A stretch of 64,000 nucleotides of DNA from Escarpia spicata (GCA_963995525.1 OZ023208.1:17304540-17368539), one strand, 5' to 3'. Positions 42,769-56,927 are shown, numbered from the stretch's first letter. Notes: a model not told the origin generated them from the sequence alone. Numbers and translations are program-made.

Positions 42769-44740
42769 GTAATTCATTCAAAGAAACGTGCATACTGTGT
42801 ACATCAAGAAGAAACCGTTTGTGAAAAGGTATGATTTTAAGTCAACATGATATTAATGTGAAAACTAAATAAAATTTACATATTTGTACTTATACAAGAC
42901 TTTTATTTAATTGGATACGTGAGGCGATCTCTATCCATTCATTTTTACTTACAACATGGATTGACCCCTGTGTATTTTATGAATGTCCAGGCCCTTGTTC
43001 TACATAGCAATTAGTATATCAGTCAATCTTTGATACGGCTTTGAGTAACAAATAACTGCCACACTATACAAGGACAGATGACATAGGATTTAACAACCGG
43101 TTATGAATGAATCAACACAGGTGTTCATTTTATGTGGAGTTTAGCTTAAATATTAAGTCCACAAGCGGACCTTCTTGTTCATTCTCAATGGAGTTTAAAT
43201 TAGGTATTGGACTTAAATTCATGTTGTGCACTAACTATCGGTAATGTCTGACATTATGCAACCTTTAATAATTAAATTTGCAAGTAGATGCTGTCATGAA
43301 GAAGTGGGAAAAGTTCGTTTTTGAACGAGACAACAGAATATTATAAAAATCAAAGTAAAAGCGTGCTGAGCAGAACAGGCCATGGAGTTTGTTTGAGCTT
43401 GCAATCCATGTTATGTACTATACGGAAAACGTACCAATAGGAATTATTTAAAGTTCACACTACTAGTTTTGTATTAGTGAACATGTTTTTCAATTTTGTT
43501 TACTTTATATATGTACAGTGTACATACACGTTGTGAAGTATGTTTGTAATTATACATTTAAATGCAATTAGTTTCAGATACCAGTCTTATATAATAATAA
43601 GTAAACATTTTCAATACAATCAGTATGTACAAGTGGTGTAATTTATTGTGTATCATAAAATATCAATAACGTGACAAACAATGCTTTGGTGACATATAAA
43701 TACATTAAAAAATCAGTTACCTGCACGAGAGCATAACAGGTGAAGGAATAGAGTAAAGTAAACTAATTTGACAGATGTAGGCAAGGTTGACTTACGACTG
43801 TCAAAATTACATTAACAAAGGTTACATATTCATGATGGTCCATCAAAAACAACACTTTATGAAATCACTGAACATTCAAGGAAGCCATCTGGATCAGGAA
43901 GACCAGAACACCCACCAACAGAGACGAGGGCAATTACGAACTGTCTCACGCGTACGCTGCCGTCATTCAGCGTCATCGGTACTGATGAAGTCAACGTCAT
44001 ACGTTCGATGAAAGCTTTTACCAGGTAAAATACGTTTTGGATATGCAAAATGAACGTTTTTAATACTTTACAAAACATTAAAAAAGTGAAAATGAAGAAA
44101 ACGGCTGTTGAAGTTTTACATTATATATGCAAATGGACTGGAAATATTACATGCACCACATTCAAATGTGGCAACAGTATGTAATAAGTATGTTATGTTG
44201 CAGTGATACACTGGAAGTACAAATGTGCTGCTCCAAAGACTTATCAAGTTATGCCAGATTATGTCTTCACGTGTAAAACTAAGAGGACAGATTATTTGAG
44301 AGCAAAAGGTAGACTCACTGTTTGACACAGTTTAAAACCTACAGGCAACTGTCCAGTTTAACAGGGGTCTAGTGGCTTAATGTTGTCTGTTGACACAAGC
44401 TACTGCCAGTGACCAATTACACATTAGTCACAGTTTCCATCAAACAATAGCAGGCAGAGAATCTTAGCTCCACAGCTGGGTGTAATACACAACCAGAGCC
44501 ACCACTGATTCATGGTCAAGTAGATTAGCTCAATGCACCAACTAAGTCAATACACAACACTGTGAGTGACAGTGTCCAGAGTGAGGCCTAAGCAGTGTCC
44601 TCATTGCTGAATAGATCAATTAAACTTGCCCAGTGGGTGACATTCTGCACAAGTGTTCATTAATCCTTAGTGATTGTTCAGAACTCCAGACTGACCACAT
44701 ACCTAAACAAAGCGAATGTAATACTAATAGGTGAAGAATA
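42769..44740. other. Intergenic, no gene seen
   Basis: AT-rich sequence with no supportable exon, RNA gene or transposon that I can recognise. Confidence 0.45.
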
Positions 44741-45160
44741 GGCAGTGTTCAAATAGGGGTATTGGTTGAATTGTATTTGTTTCGACGCAAAAGGCTTTAT
44801 TGTGCCTTCATCGATTATAAGAAAGCATTTGATTTAGTAGACCGGTCCTCCCTGTGGTCTAAGATAATTTCATGCGGTATTAATGGTATTGTGTTGAAAG
44901 TTGTATACAACATGTACAAAAATGCTAAATCATGTACAAGTCAGGGCCAGGCTGTGTCAGCCTTCTTCTCATGTGATGTATAGGTATGGCAAGGAGAAAA
45001 CTTGTGTCCTTTGTTATTTGCTATTTACCTGAATAATTTTGAACACTGTTAGTCACAATTATAATGGACTTGACATGGCAGCTGGTGAAATTTACAACAA
45101 CCTTAGTGATGATGATGTAGAAAATGTATGTTCTACTATATGCTGATGACACTATCAATC
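44740..45160 (+). pseudogene. LINE reverse-transcriptase fragment
   Basis: It translates with frameshifts to CAFIDYKKAFDLVDRSSLWS, GINGIVLKVVYNMYKNAKSC, then QGENLCPLLFAIYLNNF. These are RT fingers and palm blocks of a LINE different from the L2, CR1-like and 61-64 kb elements. A remnant of the catalytic YADD can be read at about 45137-45150 (YADDT). It is dead. Confidence 0.8.
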
Positions 45161-45578
45161 AAATACAGATTTCTTGCTTGTGTATAGCGGAACTATGTCA
45201 ACTCTTCTAATGGTTGACATTTGGTTGTTTCAGATGTCAACTATATTGTGAATCTGTAATTATTAGTCTATATTGATACAATTGATTTACACAGTACCAT
45301 GTCTACACAAGGCATGGCAAGCGTAAACAGAACAGTAGAATGCATTTGATATCAATAAAGTGTAGGATATTTCACTCTATAGTTGTCCAGAATATAAATT
45401 TTCTATGTTTGTCACCTACAGGTTTCTACAGACAATACATCTTTAACCAATAGACACCACAGTCACACCATTTTATAATAATTAAATGAACATCAAAATA
45501 AACACAACTTGCAATTATAGAAAATCAATAGTTTTGAAGATAAAAAGTGTTAGGCAACTGTTCAGTCTAACAGGGGTC

Positions 45579-45847
45579 AAGTGTGTCTACTCTGCCTGGG
45601 CACTGTGACCAATTAAAGATTAGTCAAGGTCTCAATGGAACAGTAGCACTAGGCTGAAGAGATTAGTCATGGTGTTGACTTTGTGGCACATTAAATAAAA
45701 TCTACTGTTGGGGGTGTCTACTCTGCCTGGGTGCTGTGACCAATTAAAGATTAGTCAAGGTCTCAATGGAACAGTAGCACTAGGCTCCAGAGATTAGTCT
45801 TGGTGTTGACTTTGCGGCACATTAAACACAATTTACTGTTGGGGGTG
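45579..45847 (+). repeat. Tandem duplication of about 134 bp
   Basis: Two adjacent copies both contain GTGTCTACTCTGCCTGGG, AATTAAAGATTAGTCAAGG and CTACTGTTGGGGG, and differ at a few positions. A diverged relative lies at about 44335-44500. Confidence 0.85.
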
Positions 45848-46099
45848 GTCTCAAGGGCCCTTCTCAAATCCACATCACTAGATAATGTAAAACTTTTGCA
45901 CTTTGGGGGGCCCCTTAGAATGATTCAATCAAATATAGATTTCTTGTATATAGTGGCAGTGCCCTAAGATGTCTATGCAAAATTAGAGAAAAAGTTGCTG
46001 AATGGTTTCCGAGATACGGCAGCTAATGGCGGACGGCAGACGGAGGATGCAGAGTGATGGCAACAGTCCCTTGGACCTTCGGCCAAAGGACTAAAAAGT

Positions 46100-47864
46100 C
46101 ATGTTTTAGATTTTATTTAATTAAATAGTATATTATAGATAATAATGGACACATAACTACCTATTGACAGTAACAACAACAACAATAACCTAACACTGTT
46201 TGATAAATTTTTGCTTGGGGAGTTTCCTAAACCATAAATAACTTGATGCTATTAAAAGTTATGACAAAACTCTATTGTTAAAGCCATCAATCGAATATTA
46301 CAAAGTTGCTTGTCGTAATAATGTTATGTACCTACACAGGTGCATTGGTTTACAGTTCCGAATCAGATACCAATATAATTTTATTGTTGCCTTTCTTACT
46401 GTGATTTTGTTGAGGTGATATTAGTATTGCCACATTGTATTTGAACAATACAGATTGTATAAATTATGGAAGGAATAATGTGGTATGACCGTATCCCATT
46501 TTAATATTACTTTATTTCGTTGTAAAAATTACTGCCTTATATTTTCTAGACTAGTATGAATTTGAATTTAAATGCGGTAAAATAGCAAATACATTTGATG
46601 ATATTGTTAGGCAAATTTCTGACATGATTCAGTTAATTTAGTTGTTCCGTAACTTGATATATGGTGACACTTGATTGAAATAGGAATGCTATTTATATAA
46701 CAAATGAAAAATGTAATACAGATTTACACGGAATTTCATGTCAGAAATACAGATTTCACCCAAGAAAATGCAGCATGAAATTAAATAATTAGTTAATTAA
46801 TTATAAATGAAATCCAAGCGATATTAGGTTTGCAGTCATTTTGTACAACATACAGTAAACATATTTGTTTTCAAGTCAGGCTATCAGACTAGATATGCAG
46901 TATATTTGATCAACAAATGAATGTATTCAAGGAATGTCAGTGATAGCAGCAAAATTCCAAATAACATGTACATCATGTAACAGAAATGTGCAGTAAATGC
47001 ACATCATTTATGACTAAACAAGGTTGTCTTTTCTTCTTTTTATAATATTCATAATACTAGAATTAATAACGTTGAATGTATACAATCATTCACAATATGA
47101 GAGATTGCAATAAAAACTGTGTTCGCATTTTAATGTTGCGCCGGTTAAATGTTCAAACTGTAGACAGAATATTCAACTGGTAAACAGTTGTTGTTGGCAC
47201 AAGTGCAGATGTATACATCCGTATAAAAAATAACCTTTGAAGTTGGATGTTTCCAATGATTCTGACCATAAATGAGGACAGTACAACTGATTGCGAATAT
47301 CTGTCTAATAATTACCATCCATGGCCGATTCCGAGTAACAGAACAATCTTTCTTTAAAGGGAGGCAGTCTGCTACTCTACCTGGAATTAGCCAACATCAT
47401 AATTTGTAACAGGAAGTCTGCTGTGTTGAATGTAAGAAAGTGGAAAATCTTTACACATCAAAGGGTATTGCTGTTAACTTGGCAGTATTGCCAAAAAACC
47501 TTGTTTTGAAACTGGATGTTTTATTTACCATTTGAATATGCTCCATGGTTGTATCTTCCAAACTGTGAACGTGGCTATGGGCTTACTAAACACAGAAAGC
47601 ATACCTTCAACATAGTTATTACAGTCTTAAGAACATTATATTAAATAACAAGTAAAAAAACGAAAAAGTACTGCCTCTTTTAAGATTATTAAAAAACACA
47701 GTACTGAAGAACATTATACGAGGTAATAAATGAAAAACTGGAAATATACTGGCTCCCTTTAAGGTGTTTAAGAAAACACAGTACATGATGTATTCACATA
47801 ATGTCAATTTGCACCCCATCTATGCATGACATTGGTATGGGTAATGGCCATGCATGTGTTCCTG
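46100..47864. other. Intergenic, no gene seen
   Basis: AT-rich unique sequence downstream of the HARBI1-like gene. No exon is recognised. Confidence 0.45.
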
Positions 47865-50800
47865 CTACCACGAAACCTGTCCATCAGAGACACAATAGGC
47901 CATTATTTCGTCTCGGACCTCTTGTGCAGCTGATGTGGTATGGTCGTTGCAGTTTTGTTGCAACGGTAGAATGTCATCTCTGTCTTCTTCGATCTCTACA
48001 TTGTCATACAGTCCATCCGCATCCAATGTCGCTGCAAGATAGTTGTGCAGGGCACTGGCCGATAACACAATTTTCTTGATCTTAGATGGGCACAAATTTA
48101 TGGGGTTTCGAAACACCCGGAAATGGTGGGCAAAAATATCAAACGCATTCTCACTGGCATGTCGTGCGCGTGACAGACGAATGTTGAACATGTGTTGGTC
48201 TGACGACAGATTGGGCGTGGAATATGGCTTCATGAGGTTGTTCAGCAATGGGAACGCACTGTCTCCTACCACAACAAACGGCACAGGACGATCACGTCCT
48301 GGTAGTGGAGTAGGACATGGGATGTTCAGTACGTTGGCACTGCTGTCATCAAACAGGGTGGTATTGAAAGTCGAGTCTTGCAAAACGCCTCCGTCAGTCA
48401 CATGTCCATTGCAGCCAATGTCGACGTATGTGATAAGGTACTTGGCGTCAAACATTGCTACCATAACGATGCTCTGAGTGCCCTTGAAGTTGCAGTACTG
48501 TGACCCTGCACCAGGTACTGAGTGCATGATGATATGTCTTCCGTCTATGGCACCAATGCAATTGGGGAACTGCCATCGCCTGTTGAACTCATCTGCGATT
48601 ATCATCCACTCTTCTTCCGAGCATGGAAGCTGTAACATTGAAGCATATTTCACATAAAGAATTGTTCTGAAAATATTCACATTAATACCGATTATTGTAT
48701 GCATAGATATTACTGCATTAATTTTGGTCTGCATAGATTTACACATGGAGTTAAAATGACAAGGACCAGTATGGTTGGGGCATTGGACAGCCAGATAAAT
48801 CAACACGCTAACACATCTGGTAAGCAGCCTGTCATCATATCTGGTAACTAGCCTGTCAACACATCTGGTAGTCAGCCTGCCATCACATTTGGCAGTCAGC
48901 CTGTCATTACATCTGGTAACCAGGTTAGCAGTCTACCAAAAGTTTGGTCCAAGAGGCTACTTCAAAATGGTGATTCATTGAAGACAAAAGGGTATAGCAG
49001 AAACAGACTAAATCATTGAACAGAAGATGGTTTATGGATCATCTCAGAACATTGATGTCCGATATCAAACATAGCTACTTTTGTTTGGGGGAAGGGAGGA
49101 CAGAAGCTGTTTTTCGTCTTGCCATCGGACATCAGTGTTTATATTTTCAGACTTTTCATGCCCTATCACTTTGTTTGAGTGCCTGGGGAAAATGATCACA
49201 CCATTTCGTTATTAATTTTATGCCATCAAAATACTTTTCATTACTTTTTATGTGATGCCACCTGGTGGATAGCATTCAGAATTTGGGTAAGAACATCACG
49301 TGATACACGCATACAAAAAATTTTGACATTGAAGAAAACTGTTCCACAACCTACACCTTTGGCTCACCAAAAGTGACATGAATAGCTTCAAGAATAATAA
49401 TGTTTAAATGATACAGTAAATTGGCAAAGATCAACCGATAATGTTACTATAAAATTATTGACATTATCCTATCAATGTTTACAAACTTCCATCCGAGGGA
49501 GAGTGCGGGGCTGAGGCCAAGTGGAAGTAATTATGTTTGATATTGGACATCGACGTTGTGAGATGATCCCTTAGTGGCAAGCGATAACTCACAAACATGA
49601 TGATTAAATACAAAGACTGCCTAGAAACACCTTAAACAGATTGTGATATCAAAGTCATATTAAATATGTCATATTTTAATTGTATTAGTACAAACTGATG
49701 ATAATCAAATACTTGGGTATTCCATTATTTGTTCTGCATTTATAGCATGGACATTGATTAAGTACTATTCCCATTCTCTTAACTTTACAAGTAACTATTG
49801 CATGTATAGTACTGTGTTTTGAGAACATGATTGATTCTGCTTGGATAAAATTAGTAGTAATACTAACGTGAGGGTTTTTAGATTATAGATGCAGAGTAAT
49901 CACCCCAGCACTGGCAGGTATGTAAAACGATGCCCTGGTGCAACCCCACTTTTTCCTCAGATACTACAAGTAAATACCAATACAATCTAGGATCTTGGAC
50001 AAGTGGGCCAAGGGCCCATGTAGGTTTTAAAAGGGGGTCATTTTTTAAACATTGCACCTATGACAGGGACTGAAAATCCCTCCGGGAATTAAACATTACT
50101 ATTAGACCAATAGATCCCCTCCAAGCTACAGCTCAGAAACGGGCAACTCAATCAGTCTGCGTTTTGCTAGATATGCACAGAGTTATATGTGACCAGCCCT
50201 TTAATGACTTATCAAGTTACAGTGTACTGCACCTCAATCAGGTAATATTTTACTTTACTGGCCTAAATTATTAGCAGCATCCGCCTAGGAGGTACTGCCC
50301 TGGAGTGAGTCATAGGGATACTAGGGTTAAGGTCATTAGGGTGGCAACAGATTTGGGCCATTTAAGAGATTACCCAGTATTGGATATAAGATAACAACAC
50401 ACTCACTGTTTCATTGACAACTGTCAATCCAAATGGATTCTCATCTGTTGAGACATATCAGGTCGTTTTAATTGTTTAGATAAATTGTCACAAACCAAAA
50501 GTAAAGACCTGGTAAAGGTAAGTTCTTATATAGCGCAGTATCCAGTCCTCAGGACTGTTCAAAGCGCTTTACACTTTATTCCCTGGCAGACCTGTTCAAT
50601 TGAACACCATCTCAACTCTCTGGGAAGCATCCAGCCACGCTGCAATTAATGCGCGAAGACTATTCACACAAATATCCACCACTGTCTATAGCCAGGTACT
50701 CATTCATACAGCTGAGTGAACTGGAGCAATGTATAGTGAACGAACTTGCCCAAGGTTCGACACGACAGCACAGGATTCGAACCCGGGTTCTCTCGGTTGA

Positions 50801-53800
50801 GAGTCCGAAGCTCTAGCCACTGCACCACGGCGCTATCTATGGTAGCTGTGTGAGTCCCAACACAGTACATGAATAATGATAATAATAACAAAGTTAACTG
50901 TCCATTATTATTCAATATCATTGTTAAATGTTTCACACAATTGTGAGGTTGAGGATCATGTCACTTGAAATCAAATATAACCATGTCACTTGAAATGAAA
51001 TATAATCATGTCACTTGAAATTATATGCAATGTGAGTCTTATGATCCAGATTATATGATGTTGATGGTCTACAACAGAAGCACTTCAAGCTACACCACGT
51101 CCACCCCCAATATGTTTACTGATGATTAGTCAGATCACTGGTGGCTCTGGAACAACCTGCAGTTTTTCCTTGATCTCCACAAAGCCACAGCTCTGCCAAA
51201 GTCAAACGTGGCCATTGTCTTCCCCTCACAGATGATCAGCATCTAGTCGTCCAGTGAACCAGCTGACAACTGGTTACGCAGTGGAACTTTGAGTGAGTTC
51301 TGTACACTGAAGCCCTGCTCACAGTGTGAACTGGTGTAACAATGGCTATGGCTGCCAGCTTGAGGAGATTCGGGAAGGTCTCTGGGTAAAACTTGTGGAT
51401 TAGGCTCCACAGAGTAGCTGTATTATCTCTCGGAAACCCCTCCGCAATGACTAATGGTTTGACCTTAGCCCATTTGTTAATGGTGGCATTCTCCTCAATG
51501 ATGGACACCAACGTGACACCACGATGACAGTTTTTGTTTGAATAGTGTGTCACCAACATTTCAATCTTCTCATTTCCCCATGTTTTCAGTGCATCAGCTC
51601 TCAGGAACCCCAGTGACCTCATCCCAAGCACACCCAATGCTGCCAACTTGTTCGTTTGGTCTTCCGGGAAACGCTTCTGAACATTGTTCATCAATTGAGT
51701 GATGAACTGTGATGCAGTGTTATTGAAGTGGGTTCGCTGTGTTTGCGTAATGGTCACTGGTTGCCCCTTGAATTTGTACTTGTTTCCTCCCTCAATAGAT
51801 CTGAACTCATCTTCAAGTTGTTTCATATGAGTGGTGTGTTGCACTGTTCTGTTGATATGTTCCTTCAGTTCTCTCAGACATTGCTCCACAGAAACTGCTA
51901 CCACAGCTACATCGAGATCTTTCTTTTGAAAGACCAGGACAAGGGCCGTGATGATGGGTAGAACATCCATCATGAGGTAGGTTGTGGCAATGAATGTGTA
52001 AGTGGTGAGTGGTGTAACCTTGTGATCTTGGGTCACTCTCCTGGGCAAAATAACCAATGAGCCCAGCGTGCGATAGATAGTCTCAATTGCTTTGTAGAAG
52101 GACAACCACCTGACTTTGTGAGCTTCCATGTACCATAATGTTGGTTCATCAAGCAACTCTTGCATTGCCCTTACACTATCCACCATGTTGGTGGAGTGTT
52201 TGAAGTGATAGAACAATCCGGTAACCACTTGCTGGTAGTCTTTCAGGTATGCAACTGAATTGGCAGCCAAGCCGAGCCAAGCCGATGTGCAATGCAGTGT
52301 ACATTGAGGATGGCTGGGTTTTTTCTCATGAGATGTCCAGTAGCACTTTTCTTTTCACCAGTCATCACCTTTGCACCATCAGTGCCAAACCCAGAAACTT
52401 TGTCCATTTAAATGTCCTTGGTTTCTAAGTAATTGGTGATTTCATCAGCAGTCGCTTTTCCAGTGGCAGAAGTGATTTTCAGGTTATACAGAAAATGTGT
52501 TGACGGGAGAAACATTGTGGGATGCAGCACCTTTGCATACAGAACCAGCTTTTTTGAGACTGAAAGATCTGTGCTTTCATCAGCCAGAATGCTTATTGTT
52601 GGAGATGTTTTCAGTTTCATTTCGACATTCTGACGAGTGCCGCCAGCCACATCATCTACCATATCATTGACAGGGACCAGAGAGGTGTATTGGGCATTTT
52701 CTCCTAAAGTAAAGAAAAGGTAAGTTCTTATATAGCGCGGTATCCAGTCCTCAGGACTGCTCAAAGTGCTTTACACTTTACTCCCTGGCAGACCTGTTCA
52801 ATCGAACACCATATCAACTTCTCTGGGAAGCATTCCGCTATGCTGCAATTAATGCACGAAGACTACTCGTACACAAGTACATCCACCACTGTCTATAGCC
52901 AAGTACTCAATCATACAGCTGAGTGAACTGAAGCAATGTAGAGTAAACGAACTTTCCCAAGGTTCGATGCCGCCGCACAGTATTCGAACCCGCGGTCTCT
53001 CAGTCAAGAGTCCGGAGCTCTTACGGCTGTGCTACTGCGCTCAACAACTACTGTCATGCTACCAACATGTGGACATTCAAGGGCAGTCAGCAGGTCTACC
53101 ATGTTTCCGAACTTGTTGAAAGCTACCCCTTCTTTAACCAGCCAATAGATGCTCTTCATCTTAAACTCTGCAGCCTTCTCATTTCTTGTCAATGATGTTT
53201 TGAATGATGTTTCAAAATTTTGGGACATTGCAATCTCACTCAAGACCCTCATGGTGATCAGACAAATTAACATGTCTAGATAATGTGCTGGTTCGAAAGT
53301 TGCTGTTACCCTTGGTGAAGGTGTTCTTCTTGTGTTAGTCCTCGCAGACTGAGCAAAACATGAATTTCAGTTTCATGTCATACCGGAGCCAGACTTTATT
53401 TCCCGAATCCTGCAACCACTTGTCTTGAAAGGTTCCATGAACAGGATCATGTTAATTCTCTTTAGAGGCATGTCGAACAAAACCGCTGACTTATATCATT
53501 GATCCTTGTTGTCTCTCTTAGTATGGGCCACTTGATCCTTGTTGTCTGTTTTGGCCAGTTGTCCTTCATTTTGTTTACTAGGTACCATCCCAATTGTATC
53601 ACCTTATTTTTCGTCCTCTGCTTCTTCACCTTTTGAACAAACAGTACTATTTCCTGGATAATTAGTTATTCAAATAATTTAGTATCCGCAGTGAAAAACA
53701 CAACATAGCATTTATTCAAAGTACTATTGTTACAATAATGCAACTGAAAAAATAAATTTAGTAAATTTATTTGTGTGTGCATTCAATTGTGTACATTCAA

Positions 53801-56400
53801 ATCGTAATAGTCAAGTTTCATGACCAGTAATTCTCCTCATACACCCGTCTACCACAGGAGTTCACAACTAGCTCCAGGCAATAGTTTACTCAAGTTCACA
53901 AAGTGTCTCTACTAACTGAGCAGTCAATCAGAGTAGGGGTAGTTACATCCGCCACAAATTGCAATAAGATATTGCAAGTAATTAAAATAGTGCTTATGTT
54001 GGCGAAAATATAAATTATTGCTGAAGTAACTTAAACATGGCATGATACGTTGTTTTTCCCAACTAAACTATGGTAATTGACTAGATTATAATTTGGTAGC
54101 GACACCCCACGGACTTGGGTGAAGCTAACCTTTTGCTTTGCATAGGAGCTAGCAAAAAATTATATTGGTAAAATCTTATCGTTATATGGAGATGATAAGT
54201 TTTGATAACATGACCCATATACTACAGTGGTAATTTGTGGCGAAGTGCCGAATTTGGTGACTGTTTATGGCCTTTTTCATGGATATTTGGGGGTGCGGAT
54301 CGTGTGCGGGCCTACGCAAAGAAAACATTATTTTTACAAAGTACTGTCTGATTCTGCTTGTTTGCGAATTTCATTATTGCCTATACTATTATTGGTAATA
54401 ATAAAATGTCCAATGAATGTTTACGTGTAATACCTTTCGGTTGTATGTGTGGCCATTTGCCCCATATGTCTAGCAGTGATTTTTGCAGTGATTTTTTGTT
54501 TCATGATTCTTTCTAGCGGACACACAGCGTGCGCGCTCTGGCGGATATTTTACGCCTCAGCAAACACAGCGTGCGCGCTCTGGTGGATAGTTGTATGCCT
54601 AGCGGATTTGTGTGGAATTAGCAGTAGGTAGCGTGGTGCTCTACATCATCAGCCAGAACAATGATGTAATGATTACTTGCTATTGTATCTTGGCTATATT
54701 GCACACAATTTCCGGATACCTACAAAATATCAAATAAATTAAGGGATTCCCTCGTCAATTAATGTACTTATTTTTTAGGGCGCATCAACTAAATTTGTGT
54801 GCGCCAGATGCCACAGTTACATACCCTTTGGGCGCAGCCTGAATTGAACCCTGAAATACACAACAGTTACCTTAAGGTGGTCACCTTTTAGTGCCATGTA
54901 AATAGCAGCACATGTATCAGGCACGATTGTAGAGATGCTAGACTTGCTTATCCGGTACTGGCATCCAAGACTCTGGTACGTTTCACCTGTAAAATATGCA
55001 CACCTATATATAAACTGCCCAAGTGATTAATAAACCTGTAGATCATATTGAACTGTTTTTACTTTGTTTTTATTTGGAAAGCGCTGAAATTTCCTGAGGG
55101 AAGGTGAACTTTAAATGTTAATGTTCCCAAAAATATGAGCTGTTATTAAAATTGGCAAAGTTTTTTCACATTAGTTAAAATAGGGAAAATTGTTTTTTTA
55201 CTTGTTATGCATCTAGGAAGCATGGGAATATTGTGTTAATGGGTGTGTTAATAAGTTATTAATAATTTTAGTGTAGATATTTTTACGTAACATAATTATA
55301 GTAAGTGTTGGGTGCACTGTCAATACTGATGTAGTTTCAGCGACCTAGTTGTGGTAACACCCCCGGACCGTGGCATACTTGGCCTTGGGATGATGGCGAC
55401 CGAGAGCCTTGTCAGTGTTTGTCGTGATTCTGGGTATTCCAGGTCTTTGCTGAGCTTGTCCACAATTGACAGAATATCACGGCATTAAAATCTAAACTCA
55501 GAATACAATTCCCTATAGTTGTAGACGTCTAGCCGATTCATTTTGTCCCGAAATATGCCAATTCACCTAATTTTTCATCCGTCTCACTCAAACTATCAGC
55601 CACCATTTTTCTCAAGTTGTGATCACTAGGTCATTACATCTATTGTTTCTTGGTCGTAGAAATGAGTTGCGGCTAGGCGGGAAATCACCAAAATAGAAAA
55701 AGCCCCAAATAAAGCTTTTTCATACTGACTAGCACGGTTACGACCTAGCCACAGCACTAGGCTGGCGCATAAAGGTTTACGCCATGCTCATTCATATATA
55801 TATATATATATATGCACCCTGTGTATGAGATCTAAAAAATTTACCTGATATACATAAATGGGTAAAATGTTGTTTATGCCAATTTAATGCAAGATTAGCC
55901 ACAATGTAATATATAGTAGTACTGATTGTGACAATGTAGAGTTCAAGTTGTAGGTGTATAAGTCTGCCTAAAATCCCAAATAAAACAAAATTTATTTACT
56001 AAAATAAAATTAAAAAAAAATGTTTTGTAAACGCACCAGTTGCGAGAAAATGCAATGTCAACGCAACTCGTTGGGCGACTGAGATTGACAATCTCATGTT
56101 CGTGTCCTGTCGCTTTATAGAGGGCGCGACCAAACGACACAACTCTTCAAAAACACCTGTCGACATTTGTAGATGGTTGCGGAAGCCGGCTCCATATCCA
56201 AGCCGTAACTCGCCATCCAAAGAGAAGGTTTCGCACCGTCGTTCCAGCCACGGCCTCACCCAAAGTCTACCAACACGCCGGTTGCTTTCTTCGGCTTCCT
56301 TTCGCTTCTCCCGTCTGCGAATGGCGACACCGCAAGCCAACACAAACAACAAACCCATTTGCTTTCGCAAAACATGCTTCTTTCGTACAGTCGGTGCCAT
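47865..56400 (-). CDS. HARBI1-like (PIF/Harbinger-derived) nuclease, three exons
   Basis: Exons are 56400-56037, 54986-54871 and 48629-47865. All introns are GT-AG and phases agree (1, then 0), giving 414 residues, a normal length for the family. Exon 1 encodes the N-terminal part (RLWVRPWLERR, RLSISVAQRVALTLHFLATG). Exon 2 has ETYQSLGCQYRISKSSIS and PDTCAAIY. Exon 3 is the DDE_Tnp_4 catalytic domain with all three acidic motifs: FPNCIGAIDGRH (D), FVVVGDSAFPL (D) and ARHASENAFDIF (E). I chose the ATG at 56400, the first in frame. No stops or frameshifts are seen. The intron of about 6.2 kb between exons 2 and 3 holds a hAT relic and two SINEs. It may be a domesticated nuclease like vertebrate HARBI1 or a recent Harbinger copy with introns. 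I see no inverted termini around it. Confidence 0.83.
48817..48926 (+). repeat. 24-bp minisatellite, four to five copies
   Basis: The unit is TCTGGTAAxCAGCCTGTCATCACA with substitutions between copies. It lies in the large intron of the HARBI1-like gene, close to exon 3. Confidence 0.85.
50513..50834 (-). mobile_element. tRNA-derived SINE, copy 2
   Basis: The minus-strand head has pol III A box (TGGTGCAGTGGCTAGAG) and B box (GGGTTCGAACCC-type, here GGTTCGAATCC). The body is shared with the other two copies. The tail contains the 15-bp palindrome CAGTCCTGAGGACTG and ends GCGCTATATAAGAAC. It is the best-preserved of the three. Confidence 0.92.
51178..53640 (-). pseudogene. ZNF862-type hAT transposase relic
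   Basis: Read on the minus strand, the order is a degraded zinc-finger-like start (KFMFCSVCE), AEFKMKSIYWLVKEGVAFNK, then SPTISILADESTDLSVSKKL with the first catalytic Asp. The middle has VRWLSFYKAIETIYRTLGSL and a long helical stretch, and the C-terminal dimerisation part has PNLLKLAAIAIVTPVHTVS, then VPLRNQLSAGSLDD and FDFGRAVALW in other frames. The longest intact stretch is 51236-52270. A SINE (52715-53041) splits the N-terminal half, and frameshifts occur near 52265 and 51320. It sits inside the large intron of the HARBI1-like gene in the same orientation. Confidence 0.82.
52715..53041 (-). mobile_element. tRNA-derived SINE, copy 3
   Basis: Same family as 10713-11022 and 50513-50834, with the palindromic tail. 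It is inserted into the hAT relic and so is younger than that relic. The pol III boxes are slightly diverged. Confidence 0.9.
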
Positions 56401-56927
56401 TTCTTCGTCGACAGCGAGCCAAAAATTGCACTTCTCAAGTGGCGCCACACCACGGAGTCTGATTGGGGCAGAGTTGACTGCGAGTTGATTTACTCATCGG
56501 GCACTTATTTAGTTCCGGGTTCAAAGCACAGAACAAGGTGAGACGTGTACATAAACCACCTGATCATGAGGACAACACCTAACTGCAAAGGTTTATCGTA
56601 TGTCGTAATGGTTCAGTCTTGCATATAAACCAGTGTTCGTCAGAGGTGTTTTTGACTGTGACACAGACCATGAAAAGGCATGATCGATAGAGAGTGATAG
56701 CTACGTCATACTCATAGACAAGTAATATATGATAGTGACATAGCCATTGGCATTGGATTGGATTGTTGTTTTCAAATTGTCCGATCGATGCAATCCGTGT
56801 AGCAGTGACCCGTGTGTGCCATTTACTGGACTGAGTCTTGAGTCGATCACAACCAACTGTGTTCCTAGTACAATATACTGTACGTGTGTAACCGATTGAC
56901 AAGGTGCAGGAGTTTGCGTAACCTGGT

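Noticed and set aside
50770..50834. Possible functional tRNA gene
   Set aside because: The A and B boxes belong to the head of a repeated SINE with a 320-bp body; the anticodon arm and acceptor stem do not form a proper tRNA.
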